Shown: piece after piece, positions 34,330 through 47,500 of the stretch
Layout: the number at the start of each line of letters is the position of its first letter
Position numbering within the stretch: the stretch's first letter is position 1
Origin: Flabesymbios commensalis
Taxonomy: Eukaryota > Annelida > Polychaeta > Terebellida > Flabelligeridae
Assembly (NCBI GenBank): GCA_964017125.1
Contig: OZ024907.1
Span: 20,764,187 to 20,828,186 of the forward strand
Direction: 5' to 3'
Length of the DNA: 64,000 nucleotides
Made by a program: the position numbers and the translations under genes
Notes under the pieces: model-generated
The model's input: only the letters and a program-made list of their open reading frames with translations
What the model was told of the DNA's origin: nothing
Database searches by the model: none

Positions 34330-35182
34330 TTCGCACACAGCTGTTTTTTTATAGATGCCACTCTATCAGTAATTCTTATGTGTGTATATACAAATTCACC
34401 GTAACCAAGGGAAATTATAATGATTATGATTAATCAAATGGTGAAAATTCCACATTAGTTTTCGGTTTGTTGATAACAACCATGGTTGCGAGTTGGTCTA
34501 ACAGTTAGTAGCATTAGTCCGTGTGTTGGGTATGGCAGACACTTAGCTCCACAGTGAACTTGCTGGTGAAGCCCACATCGGCATTGCCCAGCCAGCCAGC
34601 CAGCTCGCCAGCAGATTGTTAAAGCCTTGGTTGTTGTGGTAGGCCCAGTGTTAATTCATCTCCTCTCTACATACTGTGGTTAGTGAGTGTGAAGGCACGA
34701 TCTTCTCAGGAGCTGGACGTAATACTGATAGTGGGTGAGCTGGATCATTAACGTTGGGTGCAGTGTCGGCTAGCCCCGTACGCACAGGGGTTGGCATTTG
34801 TGTGCGACTGGGGGGGAAGGTTAGTTGCCAGCTGAGGTTAACAGTGGAAAAAAAGAAAAAGAGAAGTATTAGTCTATATGCCAATAAAATGCATTCTCAT
34901 ACAAAATGTCAATTGATTGATTAACTTGGACATTACAACCTTGACGATTAAAGTGTGTGCTGTATTGAAGGGCTCTATGAAGCAGCAGACATGCGACAGA
35001 GAGTGTCATGTACCCGGCTGGGGGTGACAATATTAATCCACATTTCTGGTCAAATAAGGAGCGTGGAAAAGCAGAGCAGCACCTTTAAACGTCAAGGGTT
35101 AGTAATATCAAAGTTAGTAGCATAATCTACCATACTTATTGGTCCATCACAAAGGATGTCAACATTAAGTCTACTTGTTAGT
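34284..35182 (-). promoter_or_regulatory. Cluster of ACUAAY (STAR protein) sites
   Basis: On the minus strand, the sense strand of the quaking gene, ACTAAC or ACTAAT occurs ten times: 34284, 34454, 34504, 34513, 34679, 34820, 34868, 35098, 35113 and 35177 (plus-strand start of the complement). I see none in the opposite orientation over the same span. ACUAAY is the published core of the quaking response element. Position is 3.0-3.9 kb beyond the stop codon, so it could be distal 3' UTR or intron before another terminal exon. Confidence 0.5.
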
Positions 35183-35887
35183 CTTAAGTCAAGCTTCAAT
35201 TATTATTATTATTATTATATTATTATCATTTGGTGATGATTAAATTTTAATCAAAATTAAGCAACTGTGATTTGGTATTAAACAGATTCCATGAAGAAGC
35301 AAACGCTGGTAGTTACCAAACAAAGGATGGGAAAGAAAACAGACTGAAAACTTATTTAAAATAGGACAGATAATTATATAGATATAATATATATACATAT
35401 AAATTCTATTCACAAAAATATTCAAATGATCCCGATCAGCTATCTGACTGGCAGATCAGATTTATCCAAAATATACAAATTGAACTAGCTTGCTATAAAC
35501 ATTGCCAAAATAAATACAGCTCTGTACATAATATTTATAGTGATCTGTATATGAACTCATCTATCCATCTCCCCATGTATAATCAATAAAATCTACATCC
35601 GTAAGTGTAAACTTTGAATAAACGGTAAAAAGTGCCGTGCCGGCCAACAAAATATAAAATACTCATACTTTCAATTCATGTCATCTTGGGAACCCATGCC
35701 CAAAATAAAACGTATGACATGCTACAATATGGCTAGTGAACCCTGAAAGACCATAATGTCCTCTTTATATCTGGCATATTGGTAAGTCTTCTATATGATG
35801 CCAGAGTGGCCAATATAAGCAGAGTAATTCAGTGTGATTCACCCAGAAAAAAGGTGTGGACATTTCGTCAGAGGGGCACTCCCTATT

Positions 35888-35995
35888 AACAGGCTACAGC
35901 CCAATGTCTACAGAGGGGTACTCCTAGGCTACAGCCCAATGTCTACAGAGGGGTACTCCATATTAAAAGGCTACAGCCCAATGTCTACAGAAATT
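35888..35995 (+). repeat. Short tandem repeat, three units
   Basis: GGCTACAGCCCAATGTCTAC appears three times with AGAGGGGTACTCC between units. Confidence 0.85.
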
Positions 35996-36499
35996 GTGAT
36001 ATTTAATTCTGGTAACCAACACCGTCTACTGGATAAAACCACTACTAATCACATCTGCCTAATCTGATGGATTTCACTATAACAACCTGTCACTGACTAG
36101 AAACTTCTTAAATCTAAAATGTTGTCTATAAAAAGATGTCTAATATCCCTAGGAATCTATGTCAAGCTTTATTACTTGTTAAATTTATATACGCTTCACT
36201 GAGCAGTATAACATAGTAAATCCTAATGCATTGCAAGAAATAATAAAGCTTCCTTATTTTAATTTACTCCAAAATGTAAATTTTGAATCACAAATTTTGG
36301 AGTATATTAAAATATCTAGAGTACCTTTGGGCCTAAAGTGTTATATACGTTTGGTTAATTTAAAATAAACAACCTGATTTACTGAGTCAAGCTATCACCA
36401 TGACCCCTTCAAGCTTTAGCTAGTATTAGCCTAGCATGAGACTGTATATGACATCACAACACGTGAAAAGCCCTGCAGCATGCTGGAAACAGTATACAA

Positions 36500-36572
36500 G
36501 TTAATATCAACGCCAGAGATATGCTGGGCTAACGTCGGATACGATGGGCCAACATTGTGTCAACATTCAGCT
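36500..36572. mobile_element. Diverged palindromic MITE
   Basis: Apex GGGCTAACGTCGGATACGAT followed by GGGCCAACATTGTGTCAACA. Confidence 0.5.
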
Positions 36573-38183
36573 TATTATTTACAGACACAAGCGTCCAGTA
36601 TGCAGCAGGGCCAACTGAAATTCAAGGCAGACACAGAAGGCGTTTTGAATGTGAGACGAGAATCGAGATCGCCAATCAGTATCTGCCCTGGCTTTCAGCT
36701 ATTTAAATGGAATGTTAAATGCAGAATTCGGCAGCAGTGTCGCCAAACTAACCTGTGCAGTCAGTTTATGCAAGTGATACCCGGGTATAGGGGTGTTCTC
36801 GCATATTCACTGCGTGCCTCCTGACTTTAGGAACAGCACCTATTAAAACATGCTCATTATTCTCAGTTCATCTGGTTAAGAAGTTATCAGCGTTAAGTGT
36901 AGAGGCATCACATCTGATGACCTCGTCTATGTCACAGACATCTCCCCGCTGCCACAGTGCCAAATTGTTACCATTAGATGTTAGAAACAAAAAGTCTAAA
37001 CTAGTCTACTGGGTTACGATCAAAATGACTAGCAGAACATGGCCCTCCCGGGTCTGGGCACCATAGCCCTTACATGACAGGGCCGCTTTGGAATATTGCA
37101 CTTGGTAGCAGTCGATCTGGTGAGATAGATGTGGTCATCAGGTGCAGCAGATAAACAGTAAAGATTATATATTAGAAGTTTCATTACGATTAAATCTCCC
37201 AAAAAATGATGCTAACTGCAGAATTTCAACTGGGATATACTGATATTAAAACGTGACCTGTATCTGACAAACGTCATCACCTAGGCCTATGTCATCTGTT
37301 CCTCTATAGTAAAAGTATGAGTGCTCTAATAATATTCACATTTAAAAATATTTAAAATATATTGTTTAAAAACATGTTTTCTTTCATTTTTGATCATGAA
37401 GCAATTCATTGATCTCAGTAAATAAATTGAAATCCAGTGTATATATTTAGATGAATAACTACAAAGTATTATTGAATTATTCTGCAGTTAGCATCAGAAG
37501 GAGTAACAGTTATTAGTCCGCTACCATCAGTAAATCCCCTTTCTACCTGAATCTGAAGAAAACAAGTCGGGAAAAAATAAAAAGGTCACCGATTAAAAAG
37601 TACGGTACCATAACGATGTTAGAAACAGGTTATCATAAGATATGTTCATATAAGTCCAACAAAATAAAAACACCTGCTATATATCGCTTCTTCAACAAAA
37701 GGAAAGTATGTGTCACTATACAAAGTGTCATATACGTCCCTTTGCTCCTCAGGGAGCTATATATAGGAGGTGATCACCGTCCGCCTTAAGCCTTTCATAC
37801 TTTCAGTTATCAAATCATGACTACATACAGCCATGGTCATACTACCAGCACATAAATCACCAGTCATAAACACAATACCTAACATCTGTACTAGAAAATA
37901 TAAAACTTTGTATATATTAAAGATTTCTAATAGATATATATTATATACTAAAATAAAAACTACAGTTGCTACGGGTGAATTTAAGTGTCATGGTCATCGT
38001 GTGTACCATGTATGGTAGCATGGTGTTGTGGTGTTATAACATTCATTGTATACTGGTGGATTATTACGACATCTGGCAGTACACCTGAGTGCCGCAGCCA
38101 TAGTAAAGGGGGTCTACACAAAGTACATAGTAGCGTTGAAAAGAATAGCCCATGATGATTGGTCGGCTTGTGATGTGGGCTGT

Positions 38184-38503
38184 TTACCGCACATAAGGGG
38201 ACATACCGGCAGCGCTCTGTTCTAAGGCAGCTTGATAGTCCATCATTTGACTGGATGCCAGGGCAGCGTAAGGATCGGCATACTGGTACATAATGGTGCC
38301 GTCAGTGGGTGACACCAGAGGTGGTGGCATGGATCCGTGCATCATAGGACTGGCCATAGACGTCGGCGGTGACATGGCAGCAGCGGGCATTCTGGGGGCG
38401 GCAAATACAATTGGTGTACCAGCGGCAGCGGGCGATCTGATGGCAGCAGCATTGTTCATATGTGCCACTCCTGCTGCGGAGGCCTGCATTAATCTAGCAT
38501 GAT
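38184..38503 (-). CDS. qki: qki last coding exon, Ala/Met/Pro-rich tail
   Basis: Acceptor AATGTGTTTCAG. In phase with both QUA2 versions it codes [20 protein letters not shown], a run rich in Ala, Met and Pro, then [20 protein letters not shown] and MSPYVR-stop. The [11 protein letters not shown] part parallels IYTPYEYPYTLAP of vertebrate QKI, supporting homology of the tail. Confidence 0.88.
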
Positions 38504-41500
38504 CTGAAACACATTATAATCAACCCTCAAACACTGAAAACAAATATAGAATCTGGAATAAAAAGTAAAGAAAATGATACATCCTATGCCAAACTGTTAC
38601 GGCTGGTATTTTAATGGAAGATCGTCTAAACGGTTTATTACTCTTCACTAAAACTTTATTTCAGAATTAAGTAACAATATTTATTCTAATTGAGTAGACT
38701 AATAATAAGAAATTGTCAATATGATTAACTAATGTCCTGTGTCACGTTTTTGCGCACAAATTTAATAGATAAATTCTCATGCACATGCAAAGAAAATTCC
38801 ACAACACATGCAAACAATATCCACAATCATGCCAATAACAACATGATGTAAGACTAAGTGCTCATTCAAAGAACACCTCAGATAGTATTAAATTGTATAT
38901 TTAAAATACAATGAATTGAAAAATCTTAAATTGATGGAGCTGACTCAAAAACTAAAATATTTCTTCCATACAGATAAATTTTAGACTGATCAAATTGAGT
39001 CGCTTAAATTTACTCTAATGTTGTAGAAATATCACTATTATCTAATTTCACACACTGCAAGACTTGGCACTAAAATCTAGAGAATGATCAAAACTTATAC
39101 TTGTTTCTAACAGGAATTTAAGCTAGTTTGAGAAACAAAGTAATCAACAAAGCAAAAATATTGATCAGTGAGTGATCTAATTAATCATCTAATATATATA
39201 TTTCCTAACTTTGAGATTAAAGCGTCATAAATGATACTTTACCAAGTGGCAATTATGAATCTTTAATCCCAAGTAATCAAGTGAGGATTTCATAGAAATT
39301 GATAAAGCATCTATAATGGTGAAGAATTCATTTGATAAAGATCAAATTAAAGCAATAATACAGTGAATCATAGTCAATGCAAGAATATAGAGACTGATTG
39401 GGTGTATGTGAAAGCAGGAATCACTGGTAATATCACACGATCATCTGAAAATCAAGCTGGGAGAAAAGCGATGCATTTGTAGACGATGACAGAATGGAGA
39501 CAGACAAAAGCGGCACACTTCAGACAAACACTCTGCAGGAACTAATTACACAGGCACCAGATCAAATGCATGCACTAAACTCGACAAACGGATACAAAAT
39601 CATGTCTCGGTCCGGATTTTGTGCAATTCTTTAATTTTTCAAATAATTTAGCATATATTTTGATGCAAAGATTGCTTATGACATTCGTTTGCACATCTTA
39701 GATGAAAAAGAATGTCATTAATTTATGGAACACGCTCATGCTGAGGGGAAGTTTGATCATGCTTGATGCCGCAATCTTTATATTAAAGGGCCGTATCTGC
39801 CACAAAATGGCAGATACGTCCCTTTAATATGAAGGCTGGGATGTGACTGATGAGATGCGGGGAAAGCGTGACCAGCGTCACATGCTGCCTCCGTCATCAC
39901 GTCAGTCACCACTACTCATGCCAGACTAGAAAATACCTGTATCTCACAATCAACTTAATACTTTATGCATCACTAAATTCTCAGGACATCACTTTAGGAA
40001 TGGAATACGAGGCTTAAACTACATTTCCAAAGGTGACTTTACACTTTCAGATTAGTGCTATTTTAATAGTTATGACATTGGAAAACTAAATGGGATAATT
40101 GAGTTCAGCAAGATTTATTTTTGTATAAACTAAAAAATTAACTTTAAAATTGGTTAATGAAACCAAACGTCTTTGTTCTTGAATAATAATAATAAATGAC
40201 AACCGAAAAAAATACAAATGTGTTTTTTTCAAAACTTTCGAATCTGGCATATAAATGATTGATTGTTTCATCCATAGAAAGAATGGAAGGACTGATGTTC
40301 TTCAGAGAAACTATGTTGGAGGGAAAGCATCTAGATTGTTGATTGGAGATGAAGCCTTGTGCATCTGGCTTGATGGCGCGTTTCTACATGCTGAGGCCAA
40401 ACAGCGCCACTACAGAGCCACCAACACAGCATGCCGACTTACGATTCACAGCAATCGTAGCATTAGCAACTGCACCTGCGGAAGAGGACTTTGTGTCGCG
40501 ATAGGTTCCATTAATGATGGCAAGCTCCATCAGCTGGCGCTTCTTCAGGTCGTCTTCTCCCTCTGGCTGCAAAAGGTGAGGCGACATAGGGTTAAATCAG
40601 ATCATGTTAGAATAAGACTGATCATTAACATTCACTTACGAGCTGCTGCAATCTGCTGAGCCTGTAACTTGTTCACATCACGGTATGTGCCATTCATTAT
40701 GGCCAGCTCCATCAACTGAATCTTCTTCAGCGCGTCTTCTCCTTCAGGCTGTAAGAACCAGTATCATGCAACATGATGATTTATAATTATCTAGAAAATA
40801 ATAATTATGTGTATTAAAAGCTGAGGAAAACGTTACAAAGGACTGCCAGAATTGACATGTCAAAATAATGCATGAACGTTTTTAAACCTAATCACAGACG
40901 ATCAGAAAGTGCACCTATTTTAATCAGTCACCTTAAAAATAGGTAACCCGTTTAACTATAAAATTATTACGTTCCTAAAAAACTCTCGTACATTGGCTAC
41001 AAGTCAGGAAAATACCATAGAAAAATAATTTCACGAAAAGTACCAAGACAAATTAATTAATTATGATATTCAAGACAGTAAATACTTGATTTTTTACAAA
41101 TATTGATAAGCATATCAATGTTCAGAGAACCTGTAGCAAGATTGAATACACGTAATATAATTATCAGAAATGTATTTTGGTTTCACCAGAGGGCAGAGCG
41201 GTTCGTGATTACTGTGTGCGGGTAATTTTAGCTCTCATTCGCCAGGGGGCGCTATGGTTTGTAGATAGCCCTACTACTCCCGATGAAGTAAAGTGATCAC
41301 AGTGAGTGGAATAGTTGTGTGAGGTATGACTGTGAGGGGGACAAAGATGTGCGGAGAATTTATTTTAACAACACTTTCCAATCCAACGGAGCATATCCTA
41401 CTTCAACTGACGATGTCATTAATCACAAAGCCTTATCTTTTAGATCTACAAAGACGTCTTCACTCCAAGATGATTTGAACAAACTCCGCTAATTCTTAAA

Positions 41501-44500
41501 CCATCACATATTAGAATTTCTTAAATCTTAATTTTTTTTTTTGAATCAATGGATGCACATTTATGACAAAGATGCAAAATATTTAAGTACTCGTTATTAT
41601 AAGCTTGATGCTATTTCTGGCAGTTGCGATGAGATTTTAAAGCCTTGGATTTTACACAGACTGCTATTTATCGTTATTCATTTATCATTTTTATGTAGTT
41701 CATACAAATATTAAGTCGAGTACCAGTATAGCAGGTCAGTGGAGATTAGTCATGTTTTTTGTTTACAACTATGTGGATTTTTCACATACTCATTCAAAAG
41801 TTTGCGATTTGCGCTTCAATGCCTCGATGGATTAGGAATAAAGCCAGCTTAGAATAAAGCAGTAGTTTGAGCCGAGAATGTTTGGTGCCTGAGGCGTACG
41901 CAGTCCACAAACGACAGCAAGATCATTATTTTCTGTCCATAGCGGCTGTTACTAAGTATCAACGAGCACATTAATCTTTCCCACACAAGACTCACATAAA
42001 ACGGAAAACGTTGCACAGTTACAGTACTGCTGTTTTTCTGTTCTATCTTTTCTTGACTATTTTATATCATACAGACACGGTCATTGTAAGGCTAGACATA
42101 ATCCTATATCTATATACGAGATTACTGATAATACAGCTGGTGTTATATAGTAATACCAGATCCAAGTACACACCCTGCACAGCTGTTACTGTCTATTGGG
42201 ATCACGACAAGTGGTAGGCACTGGTGGGGCGTCCCCTGTCGTTTTAGTTACTTTCGTATTTTATAAAATTAATTTAAATCCAGAATAATTAATCACCATT
42301 AACTTTCATACTTTTTAAGCACCAGAGAAAACAATTCTTGACGACGAAATAATGAAACAATGCATAGATGGGATAGATGTCAACTTGTAAAAAGTGAATG
42401 GAAATATCTTCATATTATTCTGCTAGACTACTATATAGTCAATCGTCTCATGTGTGAACAATACTCCATAGAATTAACCAAGAAAATGCCACAAGTGAAC
42501 ATGCTCGACATATTTGAAGTCAAGATGTCAACAGAACAATAGATTGAACCAAGTGATTTAGTGGTCGAAATAGAGGCATTGATATTAAAATGTACATGTA
42601 CACACTTTGGTGGCTATTAATATGTAAAAGTTTTAGTCAGTAAATTACCACATTCTTCGCATACCTCTCTAACCACCACCCCATAAAGAGAGAGACAGAG
42701 AGGGAGAAGCAGATTGAGTGGGCAGGGTGTCAATGCCGCTCAAAACTTTTAGTGACCCGACTCTGAGACGCCTCTGGCATGAGTCCCCACAATAACACGG
42801 AGAATGGTAGATCAGTGTAGAGGCATCGGGCTGACATTGTGCCAGCATTTACTTAATGCTTTTCCAGGCCAGATAAATGGGGTTAGAAATAGTGTGTAGA
42901 TGGCTAGAGGGGCAGGCGACAAGATGGTAACCTCGCCCGTGTACTATATCCCTGGTCTATGTTCTTAGCGGACACCTTCTGTATTCAACAACCTCAAAAT
43001 AAACATGTCTGGCATAACACTTAGTGTAATTAATCAAATAGTGCGTCCTTGAATGTTAAACCTGATAATAATTAATGAGACTTCAGGTACAATCTGCATT
43101 AATTATACGTGATTCAGAGACTTTGGATTCTGGTGGTGGGGGTGGGTATCATGGCATATATGCTGTTGTGTAAACCCCAAAAAATACAGTAACTGTTTAT
43201 TTTTAAAATCCACAGTTACTGCCCTTTGGTTTTACATAACAGTATATGCCATACCCAAATGGCAGTAACTGCTCACTTTTCAAGTGAGCAGTTACACCCT
43301 TCTGGTTTTACATGGCAGTAAGGGATCCTGGCATGGCGTAGCCTGACAGTAGAATATGGCAGCATGTTCGCACCACATCTGTTGGCAGTATTTCACTGGC
43401 CGCCACCTCAGTACAGCGGAGAGGCATGCCAGACTTCACCTGAGAGAGAAGGGACCGCCTGCCGGGAAGCTGTACGTATAGCAGGCATTCCTGTGGGCAA
43501 TGCTCCCTGCACAAGCCTAACACACGTGCTCCCTGAAACTACACTGCAAACTTCAACGAGCTTATGAAAGTCAAAATCAGAGACCTCTGCTGCGTCATTA
43601 AAACGCTCAAACGTCTTTACTACATGTAAACGTAACCCTTTAAGCCCTCACGATGCATTAAAGCATCATTTTACATCTCTGAAAACAGACTTAATTTTCC
43701 TACAACCAAGGGTTTTAAAACAAAAATTTCCATGAAACTGGTTTACCAATACATGGTAATTTTCTTTAATTTTTAAACCACGTCAAATCATCTTCATTCA
43801 CTACAAGTCGAGAATTGCGACAGCAATTCGCGGCTTGTAGTGGATGACAATTGTAAAGTCAGGCTCGAAAGGGTTTTAAAAAAAGTTTCCTGTTCTTAAT
43901 TTGGAAGCAATTTCTTGAAAACGCAGCTAAACTGCCATGATTACATGTCTGGGAAGAGAACGAATGCCAATTTGGAGGAGCACATCTCTGGCCTGAAGCA
44001 GCTGTGTGCACCTAAACAAACGGCTGCCAACAGCCAGTGTTACCCTTATTACAGTGCTAATAGTCGCCCTAGCTAGCGGGGTGTCAGCAATCACGGCTCA
44101 ATACTGGCCAGACGTAGGCATCAGTTGGGCCGTCATTGAGGAGACGTCTGACATAACACTCAGGCCATTGGTCTGCAGTGCTTCAGAGGGACTCACCAGA
44201 GGTAGAGAGCACCGAGAATAAAGCCTCAGGCACCGGACCAGACGAGTCAACCAGTGGCCAGCCACCACAGCTAACAACAGAAAATGGTGTTTCAATGTTG
44301 GGCCAGCGTCGCAGACGCTGGGCCAGCATTGAAACAACATTGGCGTAAAGTCTCGTGTTTGCTGGTACAAATCTCTGCTGTGGGCTACAAAACTGCCAGT
44401 ATACGATACACAGAAAAAACACCGCAAATCCCAAACAAAACTGTTTCTGCTCGTGGCATTTACCTCGGTTTCAGCCAGCCGCCCGTGTATTGGCTTTTTG

Positions 44501-47500
44501 ACCTATACCATGGTTGATTCTGTACGCGTGGCTGGATATATACATCCTCAGAGTGGCATCTGACAACACTCGTGCCTAATTGGCTTCTTATCAATTAGCA
44601 CTAGATTACATATACTTTCTAATAATTATAATATTTAATTCACTTTCACAATCTTCTAGAAAAATGCAAGAAATACGTCAAAATAACCAACTGCTTCTTC
44701 CATTAAATAATTATTGAAATCACAGTTCATAAACAAAAGCAATGTTATTTGTAGAACACATAACTTAATTAATGATGAAATAACCAAGATTTACGGTGAT
44801 CTGCGCCATTCGTTGGCATTAAGTGAAATACCAGAAATTCTATTACTGTTAAGTATTTCTGGTACTCAGGTGGTACTTACAATACTAGATCTACTATGTC
44901 GTGCAAAGCCAAAAGGCAGTATCTACTTGTAAAGTTAGCAGATACTGCATTTTATCTTTGCACGGCAGTACATTTACGATGACTTAATTTCCGAATCTAA
45001 TCCCCTGGATATGATATGTTGGCTTAAGGCTAGATAAATTAATTATCATAAATTTCCCTGATACGACGCCAGAATCTATTATATTACACAAAAAAACCTC
45101 TTCTATCAAGTAATAAATTGAACCCAATGTTAACGTAATCATTACAGCTTTGATGCACAGTCAGGCACGTGCGGAATTATATTATTGTATGCTGTCATAT
45201 CTATAAATATAAGCAAAGAAAGACCTTGATATGACAGAGAATTCGGAGGTGAAGGCGGGTAGGGGAGCCAGAAGGTGCCATACAGGACGACTTGGGCATG
45301 AATAATACATGAGAATTAAGTTCTGTCATACGTTCCCCGCGGGTTGGCGTACCTTTACTTTGTAAAGACGTGACCCACGCAGCGCCAGTCTGCATGCATG
45401 GCTGATCCTACTGTATCTACAGCTAGGAACCCGCGCTCACACAACGCTGGATCCGTGGTGGCGCAATGTCTCTGACGGTGGGCCACCGCTGAGCAAGCAT
45501 TGGGATGTGTTGTGTGTGCAGTCGCCTAATCAGTCAACCACATACTGCTTTAATAAAGTGTGTATAGCGATATGATATGTAGGAATTAAAGCCGAGGGAA
45601 ATGTGTTAGAACTAGTCGCTGATCCAGCGCCCAGAATCATGTGTAGATTCTTCAGATTACCATTTTAATCTGTCTGTGACTTGAGGAATCAGTACTATAC
45701 AGATATTCCTATAGTAAGGAATCTGTGGAGATTCTTATTGTCAGAAGGGTTAAAGGTCAACCAGAATATATAATAAACATGTATGTCACAGTCAGACTGA
45801 TCTGTATGTGACTATCCACTAATACCCTTTAACCGTCGGTGCCGCATATATTCGGGTTTTCATTTTTTATTAGCACATTAAGTACCACATTTTAAATATG
45901 TTGAAGATAAAATGTGACATCAACCAGCAAGATTTGAAAAGAGTTGACCACCATTTTGTTAAATCTGAATAATTTTCACGCACTTAAGGTTGTGGATCGC
46001 GTCAGCGAGACACAACTTCAAGTGGGTGAAAATTCAAATTTAATAATTTGGCGGTTAAAGGAATAATGATATGAGTGATAACATTCACACAGCTTATGTC
46101 ATATTCATACACACACACCTGCTTAATTCAATATGGTACACACATAAATCATGTGCTGGACCTGTAATTAGCTAAAGAGTCATCGACTTCCACACAATAT
46201 GTAGTAGCACAACTCAATAACATTCAACAATGGCTCTACAAAGCGTCTTAATTCGACAAAAAAGAGGTTATGACGAGTACAAATTACAGTTGGCAATTTC
46301 CTCATTGCCCAAAAGACAACAATCTACCTCATACATGTGAAATGTGTACGTCTGTGCCCCTGTGCCCCCGCGTTGAACCATATCGGTACGGTAGAGGTAT
46401 ATTTATAGTTGGTTGGTGAACCAGAATGCTAGTGTTTATTGTGGCCGGTCGCACTTGTCTTTTCTCTCGGCTTTTCTCTGCTGTATACATTCTATGGTAG
46501 CTAAAACCTGTCTATGTACAGCTCAAGACGTAGTTCAGCAGTGAAGATCAACAGGCATGACGAGCACTGAGGCATGTCAACACGGCCAGCGATTCTAACA
46601 CCATTAACGTACCATAACTAGTTAACATCTAAGCCACTCAGTAGAGGAGAATTCACTGAGAGAAACTAATCTACAAGGCTGGAATGATCTCCAACAGTTG
46701 CTGCAAAATAATTTATCAATACGATTCTACATCACTCCAATGGGAGGACTTTCATATTGGTTTTCGTTTTTTTTAGCATCATGTCAATCTTAGTGTTGCA
46801 GAGTGTCGATACGTCACCTACGTGTGAAAAGAAATATCTCCTCTTGCTCATATGAGCGCCCAGCAAACACAAAACATTTTAACATTTGTACAATGTTGAA
46901 TCAACGTTATCGACTAACGTCGAGACGTTGGTTCAACATTGTACAAATGTTATACAAATGTTTTGTGTTTGGACGTAGCTTTGACAGTCATATAGATCTA
47001 GCTAAAACTAAACCTATCATTATGGAAATTTGTAGTGTCAAACATGTGCAATTTAAATATTGTAAATGTTCAGAGCAAGGATACTTTTCGTAGTACCCTT
47101 GCTCAGAGAGACTTCGCTATTCAGTTTATCACTTGACACCTGGGTCGGATCTGCTTGTTCATGCCAACAATTTAATTACAGGTCCAACATCTTGAAATTA
47201 CTTCATGAAGTGATTATATACGCCAGAAGTGGAGAAACGCATCTTGCCAATTACATGATATATTGTAAACGTACATGCCAGCCATCTACAATGACATTAG
47301 TTGTTGACGAAATTACGCAGCAAATCAGACCATCTAACGACACTAGAACACGCCATGGACTCAAAATAAGAATACAGTTTGAAACGTGTTGAGGATATTT
47401 AGAAAAACATATATATTATTTTGAGGTATAGAATATTTCACCTCATAAAGGGTGAATTTATAGTCACATCCATGAGCTCTTTATTTAAATGGTACGTATT

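Larger units (their letters stand above)
35183..38183. other. Region 3' of the quaking stop codon, probably including its 3' UTR
   Basis: No other gene seen. AATAAA on the minus strand occurs at 36168-36173, among others, but no end can be chosen. It contains a three-fold tandem repeat (35890-35995) and one diverged MITE (36500-36572). Confidence 0.4.

Noticed and set aside
34651-34884. Minus-strand frame rich in Pro (TQMPTPVRTGLADTAPNVND) as a quaking tail
   Set aside because: Its frame does not match the phase of the QUA2 exon donors; only the short phase-1 reading was kept as a candidate.
36480-36824. 114-codon open frame on the plus strand
   Set aside because: Its first third is a palindromic MITE and the rest is low-information.
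47066-47392. 108-codon open frame on the plus strand
   Set aside because: No domain, no homology I can recognise, no splice partners; it lies in an intron on the opposite strand.
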